Below, piece after piece: positions 1 through 12,812 of a stretch of 64,000 nt of DNA. The notes beneath the pieces were generated by a model, which made no database searches, was not told where the DNA came from, and saw nothing but the letters and a program-made list of their open reading frames with translations. The stretch spans positions 186,001 to 250,000 of the forward strand of contig CAJQUW010014413.1 of the NCBI GenBank assembly GCA_907163375.1, given 5' to 3'. A program made the translations under genes and the position numbers. This stretch comes from Prostheceraeus crozeri (taxonomy: Eukaryota > Platyhelminthes > Polycladida > Euryleptidae). Position 1 is the stretch's first letter, and every line of letters begins with the position of its first letter.

Positions 1-3000
1 CTCGACGAGTACACGTTCAAAAGCCTGGGGTTCACTTTGAGAAACGCTGTCAGTAAAAGCGGTTCACTACACAAAGTACATCGTTTCCGTGCGTGTTTGT
101 AACGGATGCTGTGTCACTGTCAAAAACAAACTAACAATTTTATATAATAATAAACTAGAAATTCTTGAAATATTTCATTTTTAAGCACAAAAATCATGTG
201 TGTTCAGAGCTCAGACGGATGATTGACAGCTCAAATGCTTTCATCAATATATAGTGGCAACAATAATTGTGTTAACGCGGAATTTCTCTACTTTGTCAGT
301 GTACTTTTCTGTACTTTGTCATTCTACTAGAAATCAACTATGCTTCAAGGGGATAATGACAAATTTCACTAATTTCATTACTACAGTATGCAACAGCTAC
401 CCGCCAGAAGATTCGTTGCCTGAGTCAATAATTAACCTCAACAAATAAAGATAAGAGTTTCCCCAATGATTATAATTCTAGTCAAATTGTATACGTTATT
501 GCGCTGAGTTTCACACCTCTGCTAACTACGAGTAATATTTGTCAAACTCTAATGAACGATTAACACAGGCAAGAACATTTGGCAATCGAAGCGTGCGGAA
601 TCAGCCATACTGCTGCGAAATTGAATTTCTTAGAACAAACCGATGTATTTCAGATAAATATCGAGAGGAATATCGGATGAATTCTATTACACAGTCGCTG
701 ATATCGCTACGCAATTCTGCCATATGTGTATCTAATCTCGATTCATACAGCCATTTCATCAGTTGATAATGGGTGACCATGAATCCATTTCTTCTTAGAA
801 GAGCAATCGCTTCTCTAACTTATTCAGGCTACACAACCAGAACGAGTGATACAGAGATCAAATTCGAAATAAAGCGTGAACATAAGATGCATAAGGATCT
901 CACGACTATATTATTGATAAGATAACTTAAGCCACATTTTGCAGATCCACATCAATAGCTGATGGAATAATGACTAATTACTATTAATTGCAATCAACGC
1001 ATTCGAATATGCATTGATGTTTGTGGGGTAGTAAGAGCACCATTCACTACTAACATCTTGTTAATTTGCATTGTTACAACATTGTTAATTTGCAACATTT
1101 CGATGACTGCTAAAGGATTGTAGCAGACTTATTTATTGCTTTATCAATCGACAATTACAGAGAGTCAATCCGCTAATGGAGTAACCACCATTCTCACTTT
1201 CGATTTCTATCTCTAACTCAGTGAAGCAAGACAACGCCACCCCTAGTGCGATTAACATTGCTTTGTGCCTTGGATGGAAAAGGATTAGAAAAATAATTTG
1301 AAAAAGTAAGATATAACAACCGATTAACATGTCACACTTGTCAACGTACTTCTGTAGCTGTTTACAAGGTAATCGAACATTCTAGCAATTCCTGAATCCA
1401 GGAAAATTGTAGTATTACAAGGAAGGATAGAAAGTATCTTCTTGATAGTGACTATTGTATTCAAAATTCAAGAGAAAGCAGAAATTCAGATTCACAGGAA
1501 GAGATATTGCCATGAAACACTTATCATGCATCATACAACAATGGGATACTAACTCAATGAAATACATACAAGACAGCAGAATAACAGGATTGGTGAGTGG
1601 ATTTCCTTCTATGAGGCATTGCTTCCTTCCGATTAGAGGTTTTGGGGAACTAATAAAGGAAATTTGCTATTCATAATTCAAAATCAAAATTTTGATTGAT
1701 TTTAGCCATCTCATTCTGAATTGATTGGTATAAAGTAGACATACATGTCATTCACGATGATTTGATGCAACTGTGGTTTGTGATAGAGCTGAAACACACA
1801 CACAAGACATCGGCTGAGTTAGATATTCTACTATGAACCAACAAGACACGGTGAAGTGACCGTTTCCGAATCTTCAGACACTGACGACACTGTTAAAAAA
1901 ATCTGCGAAAATAGAATTCCGAGAAACACTGCCGGTAATCCTGCCGTGTAGATAATCAAAGTTTGGAAAAAGGTAATTTGCTTCCTGACGACTTTTTTTT
2001 TGAATGTCAGTAGCAATTAAACATATGCATGTATTTTCTCTGGCTCTTCTTCTGACAAATCTTGCGCCTCGAGTTCGTCGTCACAGTCAAACAATGCTCA
2101 GATAGTTCTCTTCGACTTATTCTCATCTGTGCTCCGCCTCATTATCAATGCACAGATGTCTGTATTTTAAAGCTAGAAAATCGAGAGTTAAAGAATCGAC
2201 TAGAAAGTTTATTCAAACAATTCACCATCAAATACAACCCGCAGTTAAATTGTAGAAAAATAATTAAGTAATGAAATGAGATAAAACAGACATCAGTTAT
2301 TATAGAGAAAATACAGCTAGTATCTTTGCTGGAAAATTCAATGATATTTGACGGTGTCAAAAAATTGAGTATTCATGCAATCGAGGCCAATTTCAAAAAC
2401 ATTTGTTCGAAATTGACTTCTAAGTACTCTGTTGAAATTCGCGTGATCCTAAAGAATCATTACAGAATTGATGGAATCACTAAAGGAAGTGATGCGTGCA
2501 GTGAGTTCTTGAAATGTGTGTAATTTTATATTGTGTTCAGAATTTCCTCTAATTTAACCCCAAGCCAACAAAAACTTGGCAACTGACAATGATCATTAGA
2601 GCATTGTTATCTAACTATTAAATACAAAACTGAGGAGGAACAAAGCCAACGAAGCTTCAATCTCGTTATGATTGAAAAATGATTTCAAATCATCATTATT
2701 AAACCGCGACTTAATGGAGATAATAATCAACTGTTATCAAAGGCTATATATTAACATAGCTTTTGGATAGGAAAATGCATGGCATCTTAATTTTCGTAGA
2801 TTTTGAGTATTCATCTACCGAAACCGATGGGATAATATTCACCTGAGATGTCAGATTATCAAAAAATTGCACATTTAACGGAAAATCAGGGGATCACAAC
2901 GCAAATATGGTTGGCCGAAAGATTTCTGCAGCTTTGCGAATTGTCAGGCCATTTCATATTACATTTAGAGGTATAACACATGCTTCATTTTCAGTTGCAA

Positions 3001-6000
3001 TACTTCATCCGAGACGGCTTCAAGTATTTAATATCAGGCGCCGATAATCTGAATTTTTCAAAGCTTGATGAAAGAAGACGAGCCTACACATTCCTCAGCA
3101 GACGATTGAAGGAAAAGAAGCAGAAAATGGAAGAAAAGTGGGGATGTAAAAAAATATGACTAAATAATTAAGCCTTTGTAACAGCAAATCAAAAAGATAT
3201 ATAACTCATGAATTTATAACTAAGTAGAGAAACACTGAAAAGAACTAATACTTAGTTATTGGATAACATAATCCCTTGGACACACACCAAAAGGCAATAA
3301 ATGACCTTTTCAATAATTCACATGCAAGTAAAAGATCAACTAATCAGTCAGAAAATGATAAAAGCAACAATATAGGTAAACTTTGTATGAAGTAGACAGT
3401 ATCACAATTTTGATTAAACATGGCATAATTTGGATGGATGGCATTGTTGCTTTATCTTCATCAACTCAAACGATGTTATATCAAATAAAAACTGTGACTT
3501 TATGTACTTCATAAAAGCATTGTCCACTGGCATGAGGTCACGACGTCTAATAGTTCAGAAATGCTACTGCTAATAACTTCGAATTCTACAAGCCTGTCTA
3601 TTCACCTGCGAAACTCATTCGAGTTGAATCAGATAGCTGATGAGCTATGAATTCAAGGTTGGATACCAGCATCGCATCAAGCGATGAAATAGGTGCTAGA
3701 GTTTGTTACAGGTTCATGGACATTGGACACTGTCGCTCAGCTAACAAACTGACAAATTAATTATTTTCAATTCTTAACAACATCTTGACCTACCCATGAC
3801 ACAACGTCAAACTGAGGTTCGGCAACCTTCTAACTCTTGCAAATATCGAAAGGGTCAAGTCGGCAAGCCTTCAAGTGTGAGAGGCAGCACCTACACCTTG
3901 ACACCTGCAAGCCGAGAATCTCTTGCTCAAGCTGGAATGCATCAGAATATCTAACTAAATGAAAGCCACCTAAAATTTGGGTTGCTTTAAATCAGCTACC
4001 TCGCTGTCACAGTACTCTCCGAAAGAGAGTGATATAAGCTCACAATCAGTGGCTACATTCATAAAAAATATCTAGCCATAATCATAGATCGGAATTTTGA
4101 TTTGAATTAATCCTCTGTCCACAAGATTATCCTGATCCAATGATGAAAACAGCTAACATAGCGTGAAGAAAACAAAAACCGAAACAAAGCAACTTCTTAT
4201 ATTTCCTAACATCTGTCAAAGTCGATAATCAATTGGAAAACGTATTCTATCATGAAAACATAAATGTTAGATTATCGCGAAAATATGACATTTAGAAACC
4301 TGCCAATTATCAGAAAATCCATCTGAAACTGAAAGAATGTTGAGCACAAAATAACTAGTAATGCTTGGATTTATATAAAAGATCCATTAAAAGAGCATTT
4401 CACACCAGAATCAAGGAGCGTGCTAATAATTCCAATTCTCAATAAAATAAATATCTCCAATAATATCTAACAAGACATCTCGCAACAACAACAATAACAT
4501 ATGACCGTGACGAGGTAAATTCACGTCTGGGAGAGGAACTATTGACTACGAAACGGAACCAAAAAATTGACAGCGAATCAATTTTTTGTTCATCTGCTCA
4601 ATGAAGATTTTTTGTTAATTTAGTGAATCAATTTTTGCGAAGATATTTCCTTCTTCCACATCAAAACTTGTATATTTTTCCATTTCGCCTATTATTACCT
4701 TGATATTTCTCCCTTCCAGTCAAATCACTCTCAATAACTGTTGTCTTCGCTATTGATGAAATGTAGACCACTACTAAATGTTACATACTCACATTTCTAT
4801 CTTCTGATATCCCTTCTATTCTACTATGTAATTATTTTTCTATGCAGTGTGAATTTTGACTGTGAAATATTTGTTCAAACCTTCTATGCTACCGATGGTA
4901 CTCTAACTACGACTAAAATAATTGCGAAATAAAATCAAAGCAAATAAAGACATACGACATTGACTCCCTCCTTCCCCACACCCGAAACCATCAGTTCAAA
5001 TAAACGCATGATCAAGACATTCACAAAATTGGAATTTTTACAACATTTCCAACTGGTTTCCTTAGATTCTCACTGTAGTCAATGGGATGATCGAATGTGG
5101 AGAATTCCATCCCGTTTCTATCAGACGTATTTTGTGAAACATAACGCCCCATTGATCTAACGAACAAAGAGCATATATCTGAAGAGGATTTTCAACCGAT
5201 TTATAGCATCGATGCATGTTTGCGGACATTAATTCTTAGATTTTTATTCAAAGAATGATGTCATTGTTTGATTCTAGATAATCTGCAGATAGGAAGGAGA
5301 TGAAACAGAAACGATGACCATTTTTTTTAACATTACTTATCGAATATGCATTGAGGTATCTGATAGCTTGCTGTGTTACCTACTGCATTGAATGTGAAAT
5401 TACGGCTTTTTTCTTCATGTGAACAAAGGACACGCCCATGTCACCAATCTCACTGACATTGGAGTATATCATTACGTCTGTTCATGTAGAAAATACTTTG
5501 GCGCCAGAGATAGCTAACTTCTTCTCTTATTCTAGGTTTACACCTGAGAGGCCTCTCTATTAGAACTATACTAACGGTTGCTCTTCAGACATTCATAAAG
5601 GTTATAGTCTACAGTCACATTGACATTAAATTCAGTATAAAAGTTGAATAAAAAGTACAAGCAATGGAAAATACATGCAGATATGAATACACATGCAATT
5701 AATATCAGATGGAATTTTGTGTAAATATATTTATTGAAAATAATATCACCTTATAGGAAAATATTCAAAAAATTTTCCCTTGGTTTCACGCTTTCTTTTA
5801 CGGACGTTGTCTAGTAATAAACAAGAAAATGTTTTCAAATTTCAGATTCTTCTTCTAGTCAAAGATTCATGTATTATGTACTGCCATGGCATGAGCTAAA
5901 GAAGGTAAGTCCACAATTATGATATCCACTATATACCCTTCGATGATACATGCTATTTCTATTGCTTCGGTGAGACATAATAGCCAGATTTCGCTGTCAC

Positions 6001-8274
6001 ATTCCTTGAAGATAAGCATCCTGAGTACAAATTTGCTCAAAACAAATTTTCAGGAAATTCAAACTAGTTTACTAATTTTCACAACCGTAACTCCAGTGTG
6101 TCGTCGGGTGACAGATGTGAAAAAAGAATAGGAGAAAAAAATAAGCTAAATTACATAGCCTACTAAGAAAACTTCTACTCAAAATTCAGAAGTTATTCAT
6201 CACTTTGCTAAAGGACTGTGGCATAGATGTGTCCATTTCTATGTAACGGCTGTGATCAGAACAGCAAGTTTCACTATCACGATTTAAATTATACACAATA
6301 TAACACAAAGACAACGCGCTTTGGTGAGACCTGAGGCTACATGAGAAAAGAAGCAATTTTTTTCGAAATTAACGAACATTTTCTACAAAGCAATAATAAC
6401 TGAATACCTATGTAGTTCAATGTTGAGCAGTCTTCTGCTGCATAACCTCAGCGACTTAATTGGCTATGTGCTCTCATTATTCGGGTCGCATTCGACAATC
6501 TGATGTCACTATTAAATTATGCAATGTATGCAGAAGTATGAAATGCTATACTCTTCACTTCTATGAGATTTCACAACTTGACATTCATCATTCCATTGAT
6601 GTAAATTGCTGTCGTTTGTGCAGTTTATTTCAATGTACAAATAGTCATATTGTCAGAATTTCCGTGGATAGGCATGTTGGACAGGAATGGTTCTGTGGTC
6701 TTGTAATACGATGTTGTTGTGTTAATTTTAAAAAATCTGAATGATATAATACTGCCATGAAAACCTAGCTAATAAGGGTTCCCAGTTGCTTTCCTCCAGT
6801 AGTTTGGATGAATTCTCGATTTTTATGGACTGGAAAAACACGTCACGAAAAATCAGCTGAATGTATGTAGAACAACTGATTCATCACTTGGTAAACAAGA
6901 ACAGATTTGAGACAATAAGATTAAAAATGATGTTCAACCATATGTAACAATTCATCTTAGTGACTTTGCTTTGTCATATTTTGCAGAATCATGACAGAAT
7001 AATTACTAGGGGTTTCATATGACATTCACAATAGGAACTACATAGGAGAATACCGGATTTAAAAGGACGTGTCTGCGTAAAAAATACTTGCACTTTTCTT
7101 CAGAAAGAGGGCATGTACACGCAACTTAAACAACTGTAAATATATCAAGTTTCTCATTAATAAGGGTTTGCCGGGTTTGTCATTATCTTATGGCCTCACA
7201 CACATCTATTAAATCAATCATTCAGGAAACCGGCAGATGTGAACTTGAGGGTCATCTACAATGCTTATGACATTTGACCCTTTGAAAGCATGTTGACATT
7301 GGAGGCATATACATGTACATGATGAGAGCATGTACGTTCATTGTACAGGTAGGTTTAAAGGCATGACAGAGGAATATCTACACTAGTCGAAATTGATTTC
7401 AAAATGGTGAAGTAAATAATGCTACAAATGCCTTCGCGGCGGCTATAGATCGGCAAAATACAGAGCGCGACCAAAACACGTTGGTAATAGCAATCAGGGA
7501 TACAAAGACATCAAAAGCATGTGCGTTTATACTTCTTCAGCATAACAGTTGTCAGACCCGATGCCATTAAGAGGTCCGTCAAGCAATCAATTTCAGACTC
7601 GCAACTCAAGATAGTGTTGCTAGATTTCCATGCCTCCTTGATTACTATAAGCAACGTCGTTCGGTGGCTCTCCGCTCTTCATCGATCAACCAGCTGATTA
7701 CTTGAAGTGCAAATTTAACTGGAGTCTAACCTGACCTTCAACTGAACACCTATATTAAACTCTCCTCCAAGCAAATATCATAGACTTAATTCAATGGAAT
7801 CTCCAGCTGACAAAGCATATCAGCTCGCTTAATTGCAAACCGGGTCAATGATCTCTATATTGAGGTGTCACCAAAATATTCACCTTTTTTAGTAAAGGAA
7901 AACCTGTGAATATCGTGAAGATAGAGCGGCAAAGAGGGTTTTTGCAAGCGCTTTCTATCTTGACACACAGATTATATGTCATATAATTTTAAATAAAATA
8001 GTATGAACATATGGAACATTGAACAAATTATAAACGGCGTTACCCTGAATGTTCCATTCTTCAACAACAAAAAAAGACAGGCTAATGAATATATTACTCT
8101 TTCGAAGATTGATTTCCTCAGGGGTCGTGGACACCCTGACTAGTGGCGCAAGCGCATTGCAATTCGAACGATAATTCGCTTCTTATCGCAATTATAAATG
8201 CTATTTCTGATTAGACGTATACTTTAGAAAACGGCTCAATTATCAACAAATCCATCTTCAACCAAAAAAATGAT
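1..8274. other. Intergenic or intronic DNA with no supported gene
   Basis: About 8.3 kb of AT-rich sequence in which only short open frames (under about 95 codons) occur. None shows a domain, a compositional shift or paired splice signals that I can defend. The first 102 bases are open in frame 1 up to a TAA at 100-102 and could be the tail of an exon entering from the left, but 33 residues without a recognisable motif are not enough to call. I see no terminal-repeat pair, RNA gene or satellite in this stretch. Confidence 0.5.
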
Positions 8275-9916
8275 AAGGGGTCCCAGCGCCATGAGCAAGC
8301 TTTTTTCTATGATTTTTTGATTTTCCACTCAAAATTTTATGAACTTTTGTGTGATAAATTAATTGGTATTTTCTTAAGTATCTATTTGTTTATTTTCGAA
8401 TATCTAACCTCTTCTGAAATCATTTATCATGAAAGAAGTAAAATGAATCCCATTTACTTGGTGTCAGCATTCATCCAGCATTAAATTAGACATCATTTTA
8501 CATGTACAAACTTGTATGTCTGCGCAATGAGAATTTAAATTTATTTTTCAGAAATTCGGTTCATTGTGGGCAGCACATGAGACCTTTTTTGCACGGTGTT
8601 GCAGCCTACATGTATAACAGCAATATGACAAAATAGTCATACAAGAACAACGATAAAAGAAGCGTGCCACATGAGTAATCTGCATGAGCATCGATTGAGG
8701 CTTTCATCAAGTGGGACTTTGCAACTAAAGTGTTGGGAAACTGTAATAAAATATGCTAATGGCAGAAAAACGCATGCAAGCACCCAAACTATCAAGCCTT
8801 AATCTTCGTCATTTGATCATCCTCGTTCTGCAAATCTGAAATTTGCGCCAGGAGACTGTTCTTTCTTTTAATTCTCATTTCCAGTTTCGACTGGGTCTCC
8901 GTAGTTCTGGTCTTGAGATCCTCATCTTCAAAATCTTTATTTAATCTTTAAGTTGGCATCAGATATCGATTCTTCATCGACTGCAATGCCGATCTCTTCC
9001 ATAGATAGTTTGATAGACGTTCCATTCATTTCTGATCAATTCATCCTGAGATGTCCTGTTTGTCACTCAGAATAATCAAGATTGTTTTGAGTGGCTCCAT
9101 GATGGCCTGGGAAAATCGTTTAATGCAACGCAGGGCATGAGTAAATGTCACTTTTCTGTAAGAATTACATGAGTCAACCAGGCTTCTTGAGTCATATGGG
9201 AGCTTTCTTTGCAGATATTCAACCGCCGCCGTACAAAATTCAGCACTCTAATGACGAATGACCAGAGCTTCTTGTTCAGTAACCTGGTTCTCGACACACG
9301 TCTATTTGGTTGATTCCTCCTCCTCTCTTGCGATGCACTTGCTAGATGCGAGCTTTTGGAGAAAATCGATCAACAATGTACTTGCACTAATAGAGCGTGA
9401 ATCGTTGTATCATGCCTTTTTCAATTTCAAAGCGGGTGGACGTTTCCAGGTCCTACGCAGCGAATGCTACAAATGACAATAGGGCATCATTTTGTCTTTC
9501 AAAAGAGCGACAATTCGCTTTTATCTATCAGTTTGCTGAATGTCATGTTTCAATTTTCTGCTTGGCAAAAATCGAATAAATATTCTTTTATAATCTTGAG
9601 TTTATCAGAATTCACAAATCGCATGTTTCAAAGTTTCTCTTGAAAAGACTCTGATGAAATCAAAATGATAATCAGTTGAGTAATTGAGATCAGTTTCAAT
9701 CCAGGTATGAAGAGTGCTCAAAATTCAATGTAGCAATTCTCGATTATAATTAAAAATCTTTTAATTTAATCACGCAATGATGTACATTATCTTGCTTAGT
9801 TTCCAAATTTTATGATATCTTATTAGATTCACCTCATCTTATGACACTTTTATGATTTTTAGCGAAACTCTGAATTTTATGATACTTTAATGATTTTATT
9901 ATCGTTGGGACCCCTT
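8275..9916. mobile_element. Old DNA transposon with 11-bp TIRs and 6-bp TSD
   Basis: The segment begins AAGGGGTCCCA (8275-8285) and ends with its exact inverse complement (9906-9916). The bases just outside are AATGAT on both sides (8269-8274 and 9917-9922), consistent with a 6-bp target-site duplication. The terminal bases resemble hAT/Charlie-type ends, but hAT elements normally make 8-bp duplications, so the superfamily is open. The interior carries a degraded minus-strand coding region (8792-9580). An 11-bp inverted repeat alone could arise by chance over this distance; the matching duplication and internal coding remnant raise confidence. Confidence 0.5.
8792..9580 (-). pseudogene. Decayed coding region inside the 8.3-9.9 kb element
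   Basis: Reading the minus strand, coherent protein-like sequence passes through several frames broken by stops and frameshifts. The best piece is 9247-9041, open for 68 codons, containing AVEYLQRKLPYDSRSL and later FTHALRCIKRFSQAI. Upstream in the same frame lies a piece ending in an acidic EEEESTK run, separated by TAG codons. Downstream, after frame changes, comes DELIRNEWNVYQT and then a charged, coiled-coil-like tail ending DLQNEDDQMTKIKA before a TGA at 8792-8794. The YLQ-x-KLP and DEW-xx-YQ spacing recalls proteins encoded by hAT-like elements, but this is memory of a pattern, not an alignment. It cannot encode a functional protein. Confidence 0.45.
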
Positions 9917-12253
9917 AATGATGTATACAAATTAACTTGCAATTCATGCATGAATTTTTTGTAGGAAGCGTCATACGATCATATAATTAAAGCATCACTG
10001 CTTTCTCAGTAATTGAGTGTGGAGATCTTAAACTACTTGCGCATTTACAGACAAAATGAAGGAAATAGTATGAAAACCAGCAATAAATTTTCGCGTTTAA
10101 CGTATAGCCGCTTGTCGGTTTTCCTCTCGAAATTGCTTTTACACCATTTTCTAGATTGATAAAAATCACCGCGAGAGGACATGAAGCGTGTCCGGACTGG
10201 ATACCGATTTAATGCAGCACTTATCAAACCCTGAGGATCAGAAAAGGTGATGAGAAATCTTCGAATTGAAGAGACATAAGGAATATTGTATTGAAGAAGA
10301 GCGATTGCTGCTAAATGATTGACGCTCTGAGGTGTCTGTTAGCAATTGTTTCCATGGCTATTCGTCGACAGTCACTCGCCCAGGAAGGAGATAGAAATGT
10401 ATTTCTCAATCACTTTGTTGAACAGCTGGAAGCTCTGCTCAATATTGCACAACAATTGAAGAAATATGAAGTTGGATCAAGGGTCTAAGCATATAAATTG
10501 GCTGGCGGTTGATTTAACCTCATTGCTAAATGTCATTCACAATACACTGCATGTGCTGCTGTAAGTAGACTGTATTGATGTTTATAGTCAACGATGTTGT
10601 GTCAATTTCATTAATTGTCTTCATAATAAGAAATGCACTTAAAAATGTCATACGCCACCATACTTAGTTTCCACATTTCTCCAGAATGCTTCAGCTATTG
10701 ATATTGCAGTGCATCAAATGCAATATTAGTATATAGTGCTGTTTATTACCTAATTCCTATATATCTAATACATTATTAAGCATTAACCTATCATAAACCT
10801 ACTGTACTTTACCTGATGCACTGCCGATATTAGAGAGAAAGCGTTAACAACTATATGGAAAAAGACGTAGGAGGAAGCACTTTATTCAAGGCAAAGAAAA
10901 TAATTACGCAAATGCAACTTAAGTTAATATAACTTAACGTAATCACACAGAAGGAATTTCATAAAGGAACATTTTGAAATAGAAACTCAGTTCTGTTGCA
11001 AAGTATCGAAACAGTCTTTGAATCCTTGATGTCATCTTTATGCAAAATGCTAAAAATAGCTTAAATCGACCATCGACTGACAGAATTACAACTGCAGACA
11101 TTATAGAAAAAAATTAAGTGGAGAAATGTGTGGGACAGATCACTCGGTATCCAAGGAGAGCACCATCTTATATGCGCATGCACTCCTCAATGTTGTTGAT
11201 AGTGGTTTGATGGAATTGTGCGCAATTGCGTAATTCAAGGACTGCAACGGCGTGTCTGAAATATTGGATATATTAAGGAGCAAGGACATGAGTTCCCTTT
11301 ACCAAACATGAACAGAAAAAAACTAGACATCTACCGGTTCTGTCTCAACTCAACGATCAAAATCAAGCAGTGGATCAAAGAATAAATAAAACCATAGCAA
11401 TCTCAGATTTTTGCACTAAAAATGATTCCGAATCAAACTGCAGCAAGGTCAGATTGTACACACACCATAAGGGAGTCATCGTAAAAACAAAATGTCACTG
11501 ACTATTACCATGCAGGTACATCTAAGGGACGCCCAGACCTGAAAGCATGCACCCGAGATGTCTTGTGAATAATGCAATGATATGTACTACGATAGAGATC
11601 CGTAATAGGCAATTAATCCGAGGGCGCGTAGAGACCAAGAAATTATTTTGATAAAGCAAGAAAAAAGAAACTTCCCTATGTTTTATGGTCGATGTTCTAT
11701 TCAGTTGAGTCAGCACAAACCAGTCAGTACTTCGGCGTCCCGAGCCTTCAATGGCCGATAGAACTAGGTGGACCTATTTGGTCTTCTTTTTTCCACAATA
11801 TACCATAGTTAAAGTACAGTGGAAACTTCTTTGTTTGAAATGGAATTAATTGCGTTATCGCAATGTTATTTCATTTTGTCTCATAAAAGCCTCGAAAAAA
11901 GCAGTGCTGTGAATCGTTGATTATTTTTGGATTAAGTATATGATATATCACTTAAATCAAGCTTTATACGTTGTAGAAAGTCCGAGTCATAGATTTAATG
12001 CATGAGTCTCCGAAGGAGACGAGTATGTGAATGTATTTTATGAATATATCATACATTATATATAATCATTGTATATATATGTTTATCAATGTATTATATA
12101 TATCATACATTTATATAATCATACATTATGTATGTGAATGAGGACTTTCTAAGTATAAAGATTGATATGTGATATATCATAATTTTCATGCCGTGAGAAT
12201 ACATTATCGTTTAATGTACTGTTTTTAGAAGTTTCAATTGAAATATATATACG
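9917..12253. other. Non-coding stretch, nothing identified
   Basis: AT-rich sequence with only short open frames. A locally TA-rich zone at about 12035-12130 repeats variants of an atatatcatacattat unit, a low-complexity repeat just upstream of the foldback element. Confidence 0.45.
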
Positions 12254-12467
12254 CGTAATTGAAAAAACAACTTGCACCGGTACTCAGAGTTTCATGTATT
12301 GTTTCCAATACAATCGTCAGCCAGATCTAAAAGACAAACAGAATAGTTTTAGAAATACTTTATCTCATATTAATAGCTTGTCTTTTAGATCTGGCTGACG
12401 ATTGTATTGGACACAATACCTGTACATGAAACTCTGAGTACCGGTGCAAGTTGTTTTTTCAATTACG
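12254..12467. repeat. Foldback (inverted repeat) element, about 214 bp
   Basis: The left arm (12254-12336, 83 nt) and right arm (12379-12467, 89 nt) are near-perfect inverse complements around a 42-nt loop. They differ by a 6-nt insertion and about one mismatch. Both tips read CGTAATTGAAAAAAC facing inward. No coding sequence is present. This is the architecture of a foldback MITE or a snap-back insertion. A clear target-site duplication is not visible, so the exact ends are uncertain. Confidence 0.8.
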
Positions 12468-12520
12468 GTATAATTGCTCCTTCATAAGTTGAGCACTGTC
12501 AAAGAGTGTGTTTCCCACGG

Positions 12521-12542
12521 TATTATATATATATATATATAT
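12521..12542. repeat. (TA)n microsatellite
   Basis: An uninterrupted TA run of about ten units separates the foldback element from the tRNA-like/hammerhead unit. A second, shorter TA run lies at about 12800-12812 on the far side of that unit, so the unit is bracketed by TA-rich DNA. Confidence 0.85.
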
Positions 12543-12680
12543 ACTTGTTTAAACATGTAATGATCTGAGTAGCGCCTGCGTGAAGCGCCTCAATCTCGGA
12601 TGCGGTATTAAGTGATTGCAGAAAGCAGTCCGCCCTCCACGTGCCTGTGTTAAAGCAGTGCCTTCCTGGCTAATTCACGG

Positions 12681-12735
12681 TGGTTAGAGGGTATGCTTGC
12701 ACGTCCTCTAGCTCCAACGTCGCTGGTTCAAACCT
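12681..12735 (+). promoter_or_regulatory. tRNA-like pol III promoter (A and B boxes)
   Basis: TGGTTAGAGGG at 12681-12691 fits a tRNA A box (D-arm). GGTTCAAACC at 12725-12734 fits a B box (T-arm) 44 nt downstream, within normal tRNA spacing. A full cloverleaf with good stems does not form, so this is better read as the tRNA-derived head of a SINE than as a tRNA gene. It ends directly against the hammerhead motif that starts at 12738. Confidence 0.55.
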
Positions 12736-12737
12736 AC

Positions 12738-12779
12738 CCACGACTGATGAGGCCCAGCAGGCCGAAACATGTCTCGTGG
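12738..12779 (+). ncRNA. Type I hammerhead ribozyme motif with minimal stem III
   Basis: All invariant core positions are present. CTGATGA at 12744-12750 is followed by stem II (GGCC, loop CAGCA, GGCC; 12751-12763) and GAAA at 12764-12767. A two-pair stem III (A-T and C-G around an AT loop) follows, then the cleavage triplet GTC at 12771-12773. Stem I is CCACGA (12738-12743) pairing with TCGTGG (12774-12779), six pairs. Predicted cleavage is after C12773. Short-stem-III type I hammerheads are known from animal SINE-like repeats (such as the schistosome Sm-alpha family), Penelope-like elements and retrozymes. Here the motif sits directly behind a tRNA-like promoter, suggesting a transcribed, self-cleaving short repeat. 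Confidence 0.8.
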
Positions 12780-12812
12780 TGGTTACATCTGTTGAGATTT
12801 GATATATATATA

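Noticed and set aside
1..102. Open frame from the window edge that could be a terminal exon
   Set aside because: 33 codons with no motif and no visible splice acceptor; too little to support a gene.
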